Notes under the pieces: model-generated
Databases searched by the model: none
Told to the model about the DNA's origin: nothing
What the model saw: the letters and a program-made list of their open reading frames with translations, nothing else
In this document: positions 11,092-23,695 of the stretch, piece by piece
How positions within the stretch are numbered: position 1 is the stretch's first letter
How the letters are laid out: each line of letters starts with the position of its first letter
Translations under genes and position numbers: made by a program
Assembly (NCBI RefSeq): GCF_051020765.1
Contig: NC_134941.1
Location: forward strand, 11,780,001 to 11,844,000
Source: Lasioglossum baleicum
Taxonomy: Eukaryota; Arthropoda; Insecta; Hymenoptera; Halictidae
Length of the DNA: 64,000 nucleotides
Reading direction: 5' to 3'

Positions 11092-14000
11092 CTAAAATGA
11101 TTTTCCTCTGGTATCGTCGCGGTTGATTCGTTCCTTGGTTGAAACGACGGAGCTGGATCGAGTATCGTTCAGACTCAGCGCGCTGTGTCTCCTCGGTTTC
11201 GGTATCGGGTTCACATCCTCGAGGATCTCCGCCTTCTGTCTGATCGGCTCGGATATGTGAAGCTCGATCACTTTCACCGGCTCCCTGGGTGCCGGCACTG
11301 GAACCGGTGAGTCGTTCAACCTCACCACGTGAATGTCCTTCTGCTCCCTGGGGAACTCCTTGATTTCTATCTTGATCGCGTCCTTCTCGGTATCGACCAG
11401 ATTCTGGAAGAAGTGTCTGCGGTTCGCTTGAAGCGACAGTCTGGTGTTTCCGATGTGATCATCCTCCGTCTCCTTGACAGAGCTTCTCGCCTCGAGCGCC
11501 TTGATCTGTTTCTCGATCTTCTCGATCTCTTCCTTCACCGAGAAACTGTCGCTTCTTGACAACGAGTCCGAGGAGCTCTTTCTTCTCAAACAAACCTCCT
11601 CCGAAGGCGCCAGCTCCTCGACCTCCTTCACGATCTCCACGTTCTCCCGGGAGTTCCTGCGATACTCGACTTGAACGTCTTCCTCGACGTTCTCCGTGGC
11701 CTCTTCGAGGGCTTCAGTGTCCTTGTTCTCAGATTTCTCTTCGTCCTTCGTCGGAGAACTTCTTAACTCGGTCTCCAACTTTTCTTCCGTACACTCTGTT
11801 CCTTCGGATGGTGGTTTTTCTTCTGCTTTGACTTCCGCCGATTTAACAGGACTGTCTTTCGTCGTAGTTGCTTCCGTAGACGATGAAGCATCGGTAACAG
11901 ACTCCACCGATTCTCCTGCCTTCCTCTCCTCCGAGACTCCTTCCTTCTCATCGGCGTCGATATCTTCTGCCAAATCTCTGCTCTTCTTCGTCATCTCGTC
12001 GATGTTCTCGGCGACTCTCGCTATGTCGCTCGGCTCCACTATTTGGAGCTCGACGCCGGGGGTTTCGGTGATCTTCTGCGGACAGTTGACAGATCAGTAA
12101 TCGCTCCGGCGAAACTGCAGAACAGCTATCTACCCGCTGATTTCGATGATTCTTGGATATGTTAGAAGATCTCGACATTTTCAACGATTTTTTCTTTTTA
12201 TTTCTACAACTCATCTAAAGATCATTGAAATCGGAGGGTGGGTAGCTATTTTGCAGGCTTCACCATCAGGGCCATCCTAACCACAGCGCTAAATGGGCTA
12301 AGCCCCGGGGCGCAAGCCTTTTGGGGGCGGCAATTTTTATTGGTGTTATATTTTTCTGTTATTAGTTTAGCAATTAGATAAACTTCTAGCAGAAGAACAA
12401 AAGAAAAAGTGTGCTTGTGATGACATTTACTGAAAATTTGGGTTTCTGGCCAATTTAAAAAATTTAAATGAAGACACAATTAGAAAGAATGCTGCAAAGT
12501 TGTGCGAAACGTATATGGACGATCTAGAAAATAATTTTATTGAAGAATGCCTTCATTTTAAACACGTATATATATTTATTGGAAAATAAAGAAAATATAT
12601 CTACTGCGGAACTTAGTCGAAAATTGAGTCTACATTTCCTAACGTGGCCATAGCACTGCGCATTTTTTCAAGTATTTCTCAGCACTGAAACGGATAAAAA
12701 ATTATTTACGGTCTTCTTTGGGACAGAGCAAATTAAATGCTTCGAGTATTTGATCCATAGAGAGTGACGTATGTAATAACTTAAAAATACGTGTGATATT
12801 ATTAATCAATCTGCAAAAGAAAAAGCTAGGAAAATAAATATATATGTTACTTTTGTGTTTTGTTTACTATAAAGTTTGTTTTTGTTCATACAGGTTTTTT
12901 TTTTAATTTTGTATGAATTTTATGTTTTTGTTTAGTGTAATGGTAATAAATTGAGACTTTTCCTAGTTCTGACACTTTTTTATAACTTTGCCGGTCACCT
13001 CACTTCCGCTAGCCATCCCGTGTGTTTTCTTATGAAGATGGGCGCATTATTTTTAGTAGCCCACGGGCGCCAAATATCTTAGGACGGCCCTGTTCACCAT
13101 TGCTTTAACTCTAACTATCAACAAGACTTTTAACATCTCGCAGTTACCTCACTGGTTTCCACTTTTGCGATAGGTCGTGGCGGCTGCGGCGCCCTCCGTT
13201 TTTTTCGACCGTACGTGCTCATCGTACTACCAACGGAGGTGCAGCTGTTTATGGAGAGATTGGACTTCCTGACGGCGTCCTGGGTGAACCTCTTGAACAC
13301 GTAGTCATCGGGAACGTTCTCGTTCTCGTCGCAGTATGCCGCGTCCACAGGACGACCCGCCTCATCCTCCGGGTCCAGGGTACTCGCGTTCGCTCTCTGC
13401 GAGGCTCTGTTGCCAAATCTTCGCCTGGAACATCGAATCGTGTTTGTTGGACTTTCCGAATGGACTTTCTTAAATGAAAATTGTGATTCCTTACAGAGGG
13501 GGTACAGGAGTTCTTTCCTCATGCTTCTCGCGAAGCGTCACGCTTCCGTTCTCCGTCGGCGACGACTTGATTTCGTAGTCCAACGGTGGGATCGTGTCTG
13601 TAGGTTTGGGACTCACCTGGCCGAACCTGATCAAAAATTACGCCGATTAATAAGGAGATCCGGAGATCCGTTTGGCAGTTCAAAAGATCTAGATCACATA
13701 CCTCCTCGCCGGTGGTTTAGGTGTGAGCTCGTCCATGATGGACGTGGTCGTGTCCTGCGGGCTGCCGTCGTACAGTTTCGCAGGATCATCGTTCACGGTT
13801 AAACTCGAGCTGTATCTCGACGAATTGTCCAACGTGTACTTTCTTCTTCTCGCCAGGGTACCGAGAGCCTCGTTGAACTCCTCCTGGTCCTTCGATGGTC
13901 GCTGAGGAGCTGTGGGCTTCGGGTAGGACTCCCTTTTGTAGGTCGACGAAACTGTGAAACAAAGGAAATTGTTGTGATATAACTAATTTGATTCTTTCCA

Positions 14001-16580
14001 GGGTTGACACGTTCATAAACTCGACGACAGTAATTAAATTAGCCACCTGTAGTGATCGTGGACCTCTTTTGCTGCGCCTCCTCCTTCTCCTTCTCGTCCT
14101 TCCGTTTCCCGAACAACCCGCTCCTGGAAGCAAACGGCTCGATTTTATACAGGGGAAAGAGAAATAAATTAACGGGCTCGTAACATAATTGTGCCGCTAG
14201 TCTGGCGTTCGAGCGTGTTAAGGGATCTGTGTCACATCTGTACGCTGACAAGATGATGAGACTCTGCTCGTCGCTATGCTCTTAACCCATATAGCCCATT
14301 CCGCAATTAACACCAGCCAGGCAGCGAGACGACGCTCGCCGACATCGAATTACAATACCGAATCCTACAATCCTCCAGCTGAAAACACAACTTTCCTTGA
14401 AACGTGCACCGTCCGACAGGCAAACGCTGTTATCTAGAGCCGGCGAACATTTCTACTTTTCATTCATGATTCACCGTTTATTTGCAGGGAAAACAGCGCG
14501 CAGTCGAAAGCGCAACACGCGGCTCTCAATGAACCTCGCCTCGCAGCCAAGAAAGTTAATAATCGCGAGAAGATCGTGAATTTATCGCCTGGTTACCATA
14601 CCGCGCCGAATGAAATCAAATTATATCGAGTTACAGTGTGATCTTGGTCTGATGATAAAGAATTTTCTGCACTGATTGCGAGAGGCAGGAGCTGAATAGA
14701 AATTTCTTACTTCTTCGAAGCATTTCAACGATTCGTTTCACTGTTTCATAGTTCGCACCTCGTTCTCATAGTTTATTCACACGTCATACTTGTGCGACGA
14801 TATTTGTTCGCGAGCCTCGGAAATTTTGTAGCGCGAGCGGGAGGTGTAAATAAACCTAGGGCCATCGAGCATCGCGTTGCAGCCCTGCTTCAGCCTCGCA
14901 AGCATAAGATACATCCGGTTGCAGTACAATGTACAATTGCTGGTGTGTCTCCAGCCTCTTTCAGCGAAATATAGCACATAACCGATTACAAAGCGAAAGA
15001 TCTGTTGATCGTCGGTGCCCGATCCGATTTAATCTGCGTCTGTTGCGCATCGAACGCGATGGATGGAGATTTCCATGGAGAAACAACGTCGGTCCGCGTC
15101 TCCAGTATAGAGAGGAGCGAATAGGACACGAAACGGACGCGTACGTCGAGATCTGCCGACGTCAGGAATACCATTTTCTTATTTTATCCGCGCAACGCAG
15201 TGTCGCAATAGGGCGAAAGCGGATTCGTGACGAGAAGCGACCGTCGTCGCGACGATTCTTACACGGTCGAATTGTCATCGTCGCTCCGCTCGTTTTCAAC
15301 GAGACCACCTCCCGGCGATCTCTAAGAGTCTCCTCGCGCGGGGAGCAAAGGGCAACAAACGGGAAACGGTTTAACAAATTATCAGGGACGTTCCGCCCGG
15401 GGACAATGGAACTTCACGGTTCGCTTCTGAAGATAAATCTGATTCACGATCGCCAGTATCTTCAGGACTTCTTTGTACTCGCTGTTCTTGTTGTCCTGGG
15501 ATCAACTGAGCCTCTCATTTGTCCAACAGAAGCTAATCTACGGTATCGTCGACCGGGCAAGCTTTTCGACGTTCCCTGCGGTTCTTCGATATCTTCCAGC
15601 CCTGATAGTTCAGCTAATCTACATATACGATTGCCAGTTCCTCTGTCCTCTGTAATGGTAAAAAATATCTCGAAACACAGAAGCCTTAGAAAGCTGAACG
15701 TTGGTACACGGGTAGCCGTTTGCCCGGAGGGGTGCACGAATATGCTTTTACCCCGGAAATCCTACAGCCAGCCATTGATTTTTCAACGGGAATTATGCTA
15801 CTAGGTTTATAAAAATGATATTAAGGTGAGGATCGCATCTTTTCTAGCCGATCAATTGTATCGGTACCTAGAAGATCGAGTATGGAAAGCGGAAGAATGA
15901 AATTCCGAACGGCCGCTCTTCTTTCCGATGATTCGGAGGTGGATTCCGATCGAAGAGCCAGACAAGACGTTTCCGAAGCGAAAGGAAGTCTATAATAAGC
16001 GCAGGAAAGCTGCCGGCTAATTTCCAAACGAGTGATTACGCCGGAGAGCAGCGCGAGCCGCGAGCGTTTCTGCAAATAGAAATCGCGGAGACCTTTTCGA
16101 TGGAACTCGACCTGACGTCGATCGTCTGCTACGCGGCGATTCGTTATTTGTGTAGCTTGGACCACGGCCAGGCGCAGGTACCGGCGAGCTTCGCTCCTAG
16201 ACCGGTAAGTTCAAGTTCAACAAACTCGCATCTTTCCGAATTTACCTTGGTCTCGATCGGGGAAAAAGCTCGCGCTACTCTGAAGTGCAAACTTCCTCTT
16301 GCGAATTATACATTCGTAAGATCTATATGAACTTTTCCCGAGCCGCTGGTCCGCATTTTTGAACGAACGGGACGAAGAGATCGTACCAGGTGGATTTGAT
16401 GGAGAAGCTGTTGGATCTCTTCTTCCTGCTCCTGCCGAACGTCCAGAACTTGTGCTTCGAGTCCTTGCTTTTCGTATCCTGGTACGCGTGAGGCTGCACA
16501 TTGTTGAGCTCTTCGTTAAACGGGTTCAAGTGCTCGGGATAGTCGTAGATGGAGACTTTGGTACGTCTCGGCTGCGTCAT
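11092..16580 (-). CDS. Acidic/proline-rich protein with KRAP motif (cordon-bleu-like, tentative), 6 coding exons
   Basis: The exons are 16580-16387, 14123-14047, 13951-13702, 13626-13495, 13424-13148 and 12075-11092, in phase throughout (637 codons). The start is fixed by an in-frame TGA two codons upstream (TGA ATC ATG). The first splice joins STW to SGLFGKRK across a 2.3-kb intron. Visible motifs are a basic RSRKKRSNS patch, proline patches (TPKPPARR, PKPTDTIPP), the motif GRKKRRAPQPPRP near residue 300, and a long Glu/Lys/Ser-rich C-terminal half with predicted coiled coil (VKEEIEKIEKQIKALEA) ending in IPKPRRHSALS. The KRRAPxPP motif is the KRAP signature of COBL-type actin regulators. However, no WH2 domain or COBL ubiquitin-like domain is evident, so the assignment is tentative. 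Disordered and probably cytoskeletal. A hAT relic sits in the intron between the last two exons. Confidence 0.85.
12267..13092 (+). mobile_element. hAT-superfamily element relic (ZMYM1-like transposase remnant)
   Basis: The inverted ends are CAGGGCCATCCTAA on the left and, complemented, CAGGGCCGTCCTAA on the right. A perfect 8-bp target duplication, TTCACCAT, lies at 12259-12266 and 13093-13100, diagnostic of hAT. On the plus strand around 12680-12830 a broken frame reads RIKNYLRSSLGQSKLNASS with downstream SIESD, resembling the C-terminal dimerisation part of hAT and ZMYM1-type transposases. Stops and deletions disable it. It sits wholly in an intron of the KRAP-motif gene, on the opposite strand. 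Confidence 0.88.
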
Positions 16581-18940
16581 GATTCACCCTGGTCTCCTCT
16601 GGGAGAGCTGGCTGGTGGTGATTTGATCGCAGGAACCGCGTGAGATCGTCGCCGACGCCTCGTCAACCGAGTTCACCGATCTCTCGTCATGATCTTCTTG
16701 GCGGCCGCCTCGAGCTGAAAATAGAAAAACGATCTCGGTCATTCTTGTCATTCGAAAACAAACGCCCAAGATAAAAAGCACCCGCTCGCTTTTTGTTCCA
16801 CGCGTCGAGAACGTCCGCGCGGAGAACGGATTCCTCGTGCACAACGCTGTTGCATTTCCTACGTCGTCGGGTCCCGTGGCGCCTAACTTAACGAGCCGCA
16901 TTACAATTATAAGCGCCGCGGAGTGTGAGTAATTTCATCTAGTAACCGTGCCGAAAGCATCGAGCACCAGGAATAAAGTCCAGATTTATTTTTAACGGGT
17001 TATGTGGACGTGATTCCGTGGATGTCGACGCATGCAGGAAGTTCGACCCGGCTTGCGCGCGATGTTGTCACAAAACAATCGGTCATACAGCATTCCCTTT
17101 TTGCACCGATCACTCTTGAACTCTTCGTAGACCGACTCGCGAAGTGCGGACACGGTGGCGTAGTGTTTATCTTTGTCGATTTATCACATCGTAAATATAC
17201 TAGAGCGCGCGTAAAACTGTATGTTAATTGCTCGACGGTGTTTAGAATCGTGCTCGAGGTCGGCGAAACTCTTTCTACAATTCTCGGAGGAGCGCTTATA
17301 AAATTATTAAAATATTTTTGCCGAGGGAATCGCCGAGTCAACTCGCCTGTCCCGATTAACGCGTCGAGTGTCGCGTGGGCCATCGTCCAGCCGACTTTCT
17401 GCTCGGTTTTAATGCCAACGGACGAGCTTGTCTCTCTGATTGCGTGTCCTTTATCGTGCTTTCCAACCCATTTTCCTCCGACGTCGCTTTTTCAGTGTGT
17501 TATTTAATACATTCTTGGCATTCTACTCGGTTTTTTATCGCTGTCGGCCACCGCAAGAGTTTGTGTGGTCCCTCGACAAGTTCTACACGTCTCACTAAAG
17601 ATAGCGAGAGCGCAGCGACGCAACCCATTTGTGGCCCACGCAGCCCGAATGGAAAGTCACGTGAATCAAGCTCAGTGCACTAAGAGAGCGATGGCGAAGC
17701 AACTCAGTCGCGGAACTTCATTTCCTCTCGATCGATTCATCGACGGAAGTACTATCGCGGAGCGGAGATGGATCAGAAGGAAGCGATTCGGAGCTGCGAT
17801 ATAATTGCTGGCCGCGACTAGCTGCGGCCGTCTCGTTATGCCAATTGCCGTTTCGAATCGAACGAGTCGGCCAATTGGTCATCATTGTGGACCAATAATG
17901 GTTGCGAAACGAGGATGAAGCGGGTTAATCCGTTAAACTCGGAAGCGTAGATGCCCCCCGTCGACCCTCGATGAAACATGAAATCAAACGCGAAAACAGA
18001 TCGTTCGATCTCCGTCAATTGCGCCGTTCCCGGTCGGCCAGAGAAACCGAGAGGAATTATAGACGACCGACGACAACGATGGTCTCGTGGAACTAATTAA
18101 CCGTGAGCCTCGAGATTTCTCACACGACACGCGAAACGCTATGCCGACGCCGTTAACCCAGTTAACGAGCCATCTAATACTAGATTACGAAAATAGGGAA
18201 CTCGGTGCGCATCGTTTGCGCAACACGCTGCTCGATGACGCGTCTTGATTACCGTACACACGTAATTCCGCGACGCAGCGGTTTTCGCTTTTCTCGTCCC
18301 GTTGCCCGAGGACGCATGCTTTTCCTTCCGCTGCTCGCTCGATCGCGTGTCATCGGGCTCCCGAACGATCTAATCGCAGATGCTTGTCCTTTTACGACGC
18401 GATCGAGCCTGCGAAACGATCCTATCGCGATTTTTAACAACTCACGGCCTTGCCTGGCTTCCTGCAACCCCTGCTTCAAATTGTTCTGTAATACCCTTTT
18501 AAGGTCCGCACGAGTTAGCCTCCGTGAAGCAGATGGAAATCTGATCGACGGCGAGATTGTAGCCGTTAGGCATAATAAAAATGAAAATGTTCCGATTGCG
18601 GGAAACACGAGTTAAATACACGTCGGCTTCGTCACACGATAGTTGCGATAACTTGGAAACTCTTTAAATCTCTCAAACGGACTCGCTTATTCGTTCTTGT
18701 CACCGGCGCAGAAAATCCGCAGTCCAGAATATCATGGACTTGGAAATCAGTAGGTGGGAAGAGAAGATACATTAATACGTGAAAGCATGTAGTAGAACTT
18801 AAGGATTTTCGTAATTTCCAGTGTCGAAAATTTTCAATTTTGCGCCGCCTCCGAAAAGATTGTGTTGTATTTAAGTTCGCGTGTATTCGCATCAGTTAAG
18901 TGGAAATTATTTCATACTTTTTAGTGCATTTTTTAGTGCG
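16581..18940. other. Upstream region of the KRAP-motif gene, no gene seen
   Basis: A 5' UTR exon of the KRAP-motif gene probably ends against its start codon, with a candidate acceptor (TTTTCAG) at about 16722-16716 on the minus strand. The rest is GC-richer, CpG-containing sequence. Its long open frames have no recognisable protein character. It may hold promoter or enhancer DNA, but nothing specific can be shown. Confidence 0.4.
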
Positions 18941-19393
18941 TTTTTTCGAAGTCGGTTTTTTTAATACAATTTTTTGATTTCAATTTTTGAATTTGTAGAA
19001 CACCGTAGGATGGTTTTTAGATGGTTTTATTTGCAATGAAAAACGCAAAGAATGAAAAAATGCAAAATTTGTTTTCAAGAGACCAATCGGGAGACATAGC
19101 CCACAAGATACAGAAGGTTTCGTCCTGATTGGTCCATCCATTTCGGAGTAATCGGTGAACATACATGAAATAATTAATTTTTCGCAAATAAAATCGTAAG
19201 GAATAAAAAAATGCAAAATTTGTTTTCAAGGGACCAATCGGGAGACATACACTACAAGATGCAAAAGATTTCGTTCCGATTGGTCCATCCATCTCGGTGT
19301 AATCGGTGAATATATGTACATAGAAAAAAATCGAAAAAAGGCACATACAGATCGAATTGAGTAACCTCCTCCTTTTTCGAAGTCGGTTAAAAA
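18941..19393. repeat. Repeat bounded by direct TTTTTCGAAGTCGGTT copies, with 151-bp tandem units inside
   Basis: The motif TTTTTCGAAGTCGGTT occurs at about 18942 and again at about 19373 in the same orientation. Inside, a unit containing GACCAATCGGGAGACATA is repeated with a 151-bp period (19081 and 19232). Each unit carries an internal inverted pair, ACCAATCGG and CCGATTGGT or CTGATTGGT, about 50 bp apart, so each could fold into a hairpin. The class of element is unknown. Confidence 0.7.
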
Positions 19394-20058
19394 ATGCCAT
19401 GCAACGAAGCGAGTGCGTTTTTGTGCGAACCCAGCAGCCGTGAATCAGCCGATAAAAGTTTCTATTTTCCAAAACATCCGCAGTCTATTTACGACCGCGT
19501 CGAGCATAGTGTGCAGTTGCGGCAACTGTATACAACACGTCTGCAGACGTACAGCGTAAACAATTGTAGCGACATTGAACGTCCAGCAAACCTTGACCGA
19601 CCGTAATTACAATTTCACATCGGTTTGTATACAGAGCGCTGAATTTCTCTGGCGTCCGAATTTCGTGTTTGTAAAGCGAGGCACTTTCTAAAAATCGCCG
19701 GTTCCTCCGGACAGATGGCGGATTCTAAATCCGGATTCTCGTTTAGATCGTCGGACTGTTGCGCGTTCGAAAGAAGAAACGCTCGAGCATAATTATCCGT
19801 GCTACATGCTCGACAAACCGGGAACAGGAATGTTACGCGAATTAGTGTCGTCCCGGTGACGATGTTCGGCCGCGAAGACGGTCGTGGCGAGGATCTCGGT
19901 GGGGAACAGGAGGTACCTATCACGCGGTTACGAGAAACGCGACTAACGAACGCAATTAGCTCAATTAGCTCATTGCACTCGCAGTTCGCTTCTGATCCGG
20001 ACCTCGTCGATGGACGAGCGGACGAACGATCCTCGGCAATTGCACTGTCCAACACTAA

Positions 20059-20782
20059 TTTCGCGTTTCAATATCGTTTTTCCTGTGCTCAACAGGAATC
20101 CGGAAATCGTCTCCGAGAAATTCCATTTTGAAGAAAAATGTTCAGCTTCGTCCAGTTTAGAAATGAAATTTCGCGTTTCAATATAACTTTTCATATGCTC
20201 AACAGAAATTCAATTCTGGAGAGAAATGTTCAACTTTGTCCAGTTCAGAAGTGAAATCTCGCGTTTCAATTTAACCCTTTGCACTCGAAGCAATTTGAAC
20301 TCCAAAATCAAGATATTTGTGTTTCAACCCAGATCATTTTTGTTCTATGTAATCTTTTTTACATTGCGCACATCAAATTGAACCTGTTTTCTGATATAAC
20401 TGTTGAGATTTTTATAATTTATAGAATACAGACAAATTAAAGAATGTTAAAACTGTTTTGAATAATGGTATGGACAATTTTTAGTGGCGCCTCAGACTCG
20501 CCATTCGAGTGCAAAGGGATAATCCCAACAAAAATATCCTGTAAACAGGAGCCAAGTTCCTATGGCCGTAAAAAGTTGTGAAGATTAATGTTTTGTCAAT
20601 ATTGAGACATGATAGCATTTAACAAGTGTACGAAATTACATCTCTTCACTTGCCTCCAGTGCCGAGTTATAAGCCTCTAAAAAAGCACTACCGTGCACCT
20701 AGATCTTTCGTGAGCTCAACAGAAATTCAATTTTGAAGAGAAATGTTCAACTGTATCCAGTTTAGAAATGAAATGTCTCGGG
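20059..20782. repeat. Tandem repeat of about 90-110 bp, third copy split by insertions
   Basis: Units starting TCGCGTTTCAAT lie at about 20059, 20169 and 20257. Each should continue into GCTCAACAGRAATYC, GAGAAATGTTCARCT and TCCAGTTYAGAARTGAAAT. In the third unit the first 15 bp are followed by the MITE at 20275-20518 and about 190 bp of unrelated DNA before the unit resumes at about 20712. The array therefore predates the MITE. Confidence 0.75.
20275..20518. mobile_element. TTAA-flanked piggyBac-like MITE, 244 bp
   Basis: The inverted ends are CCCTTTGCACTCGAA on the left and TTCGAGTGCAAAGGG on the right. TTAA precedes the left end (20271-20274); the right flank reads ATAA, one mismatch from TTAA. 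The AT-rich interior has no frame. It is inserted in the tandem array at 20059-20782. Confidence 0.78.
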
Positions 20783-23690
20783 CGAGATCTAAGTATGTAC
20801 ACCGGGCGATAGACACGCGAGATTAAAAAGCATTGGAGTCCCACAATGGTCGTGCTTCTTTGTGCTAGCGTAGTCGGTTTAGAGACAGCGACAATTATCT
20901 TGTCCCTCGGCTATCTCTGGTCGACTCGAGCACAATGAACGCTAGAACGGACAGAGGCTGATCGCCCGGAAAATCAATATTGAATTGCACTGTCAGCGCG
21001 ATAAGATGGCCTGGATGTTTGCTTTTTTTCGTACGCACTAATTGCCGAGGTGGCCAGCACACGTCATTAATCGGCGGGAAACCGTTGCACGCGGTCAAGT
21101 GTGTTCGCGGAACCGCTTCTGCGCTGATAACTTCTGAATTTTCTGGGGTTACGGTCGTCGAACAATAGTGGAAAATTATTCACTTCGGTGACGTTGACTT
21201 CTTTGTTCATCTCAATAAAGTTGGTGGATTAAAAAGTCGGTAGATTCATAAATTATCGAAATCTACATGAATCGCGACAATAAATATGCTGTAGACAAAG
21301 TCGATTGTATTGCTATCGCGAGTGTTCGATATACATATAATGCATTGTCCTTCAGTCGCGAAACTTCTTTTCTGCTTTGAAGCGATAACACCAGTTTAAA
21401 TCGTCAGCAGTATTATGCGATTACGTTTCTTGTAATTACTCGAATGTGTTGGTAATCCTCCGCAACCTCCGCACATGGCTCGCACGTTTGATAACGTGTC
21501 GCGCGAATAATGAGAATGCTAATGATCAACGGTATCCATTATTTCGGTGTTCAATTTAACCGCAGAGTCTCTTACTAAGCTATATCGATTTAAAAAAAGT
21601 ATATATTACAAGGGAAACCGCCTTTTTATGACGAAACGGTAGAGAACCGGTCGTGATCATAGACACCGCGTTTTCCTCCAAGCTGTCCGAAGAAACGGGT
21701 GCCCCGATCATCTCGGAGGAATTCTCGGATCGGTTTCCTTTCGAGAAAGCAATCCCCATCGCCGGGTTTTCACCGAGAAAATTCGAAAAGACCGCGACTC
21801 GCCGGAGCCGATTCCACGGTGAGGAATGCTTCTCGCGGCCGTATTAATGGCCGTATCAGCTTAATTCGACGTCGTTTCGAGAGTTCCCCCCGTTTAAACG
21901 TAGGAAGGACAATTCTGACAAAGTCAAGTTAATTCGCAGCTAATCTACATCGAACCCTTAACACGTAACCGGCTTTCGCCACCTGACACTAGCGCGCGTC
22001 GCTAGCACCAGGAGCACACCGGAGGATCGCCTACGTTCCGCTCGAAATTCGGTCAGCAGGTTCTAGGACGAGATCCTTGCACGAAACCCACGTACACGAC
22101 CCCGGAGACATTGACAGAAGGCTGTTCCAGTTGCGCGACACGCAAAACTGAAATTCTGGCCGACAAATCTTATCCGGGACGGTTAAAGTTCGCCGGACGG
22201 CCATTATAATCGCATTACGTCGTGATCTGATTATCGCAGTCGGTTCGATTACGCTAATTGTACACGGTTCAACTACTCAAAGTCGTGGACTTGTCGCAAC
22301 AAGGTCACGACTCCGGTTTTGCTGATTTTCACGCCGCTCCTGCGGAAATAATACGGTTCTCGGGAATTCGTGACGCGGAGCGAGCGATTAATAGACTGTG
22401 GTTCTTCATGCACGATCAAAATTCTATAGAAAATCCTCGGTCTACGGTTCAGCTGCAATTATCTCAGTTTCGCAGCTCCGTGAAATGAATTTTTCGTTGT
22501 TTTTGCGGCAGCATGCGAGCGATTTATTCGCAGAGGCGCCTCGGATTTCGGGCAGGGCCGAGATTTATTGTGCAATCCCGTCCGATCGACCGAGATCCTA
22601 AAAATACTTTCGTAAATCCCGTAGTATCTGTGTTTCTGGGTGAAAGCCAGAGAACTGTCGCATCGTTCGCCGCCGGATAGTCTCTGTTGTCAACAGGCGG
22701 CCTTTTTCTCTCGGTTTCCCGCTCTTCTCGACTTTCGACTTTGTCCTGGCCGCGCATCGATCCCCAACAATTACGAATCATCCTTTGTGGAAGAAAGATC
22801 GCGATACGCGCGTCTGTATTCCTAAAACACGGAGAAAAAACTGAAGGTCGATATCGATCGTAAAGAAAATGATTCCGATGCACCGAGATCGTTGCATCGA
22901 GACGCATCTTGCGCTGTTGCAATCGTCGCGGATAGTCGCGAGACTCCGTTCTCTCGTTACGTCCGAGTCTTGTTTAGTATCTTTAGTATCTCCATGCTTC
23001 GCTTGTTTCCCAGGTGATGTGCATTGCTTCGGTTTTGTAAAGAACGCGGCGTGCTAACCAGAGTACAAAGACGGACTTCTTCCTAGGAAACGCGTGTCCT
23101 TTTCACACGCTTTGCGTCACCGTAGCCGCGATGTAATTATACCCTCTTCTTTTCCCGACTTATTTCCCTGTCGAAACACACGTCTCCCTCGATTGCAGAC
23201 CATCAGCTGTTACGCTGTCTTAAGGAACTGTGTCGAGGAAGTCGCCGCGGTATCAATCGACTTCGACTTCGTTAATTTTACGGTCCCTTCGTGTTCGCCG
23301 GTAATTATGGCAGTATCGATTGGAACTTCCGTGCATTGCCTGGAAGTCGCAATCGTAAAATCTACGAACACACTTATCCCTAAGCGTGTTCCTTAGGCGG
23401 TGTGGCTATTTCGCGGCAACTCGTGCCACGAGCCCGAGTCACGGATGCCAGAGATTCTCAACTATGGAAACTGGTTTCTTATTATTCGTCGTGTCGTTGC
23501 TTCGAGCGTCACGTGCGCGGGCCCTCCTCCGTTCCCCTGTCGGTAAACAGATATCTAAGATGATTGCAACATCCGTATGTCTTGCTTCCTTCAACAAGTT
23601 ATCGATTCCCGCGGAGCAGCGAGTTTCGAAGCGAATTTACCCTTTGCGGCAGTTTTCCTTCCAGCTGAATAATTTTGTTCGTAATCCAGT
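20783..23690. other. GC-richer intergenic DNA, nothing recognised
   Basis: Both strands were checked for domain-like protein sequence and RNA-gene boxes and none was found. Open frames of 60-130 codons occur by chance in the CpG-rich composition. The composition differs clearly from the AT-rich DNA left of 7 kb and right of 35 kb. Confidence 0.4.
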
Positions 23691-23695
23691 CACCG

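Noticed and set aside
14929..15804. A 291-codon open frame on the plus strand
   Set aside because: It lies inside intron 1 of the KRAP-motif gene. Its composition is Arg/Ser-rich from CpG-rich DNA, with no domain-like pattern or support from splice context.
19017..19472. 151-codon minus-strand frame with internal repeats
   Set aside because: The peptide repeat only reflects the 151-bp DNA repeat and has no protein-like features.
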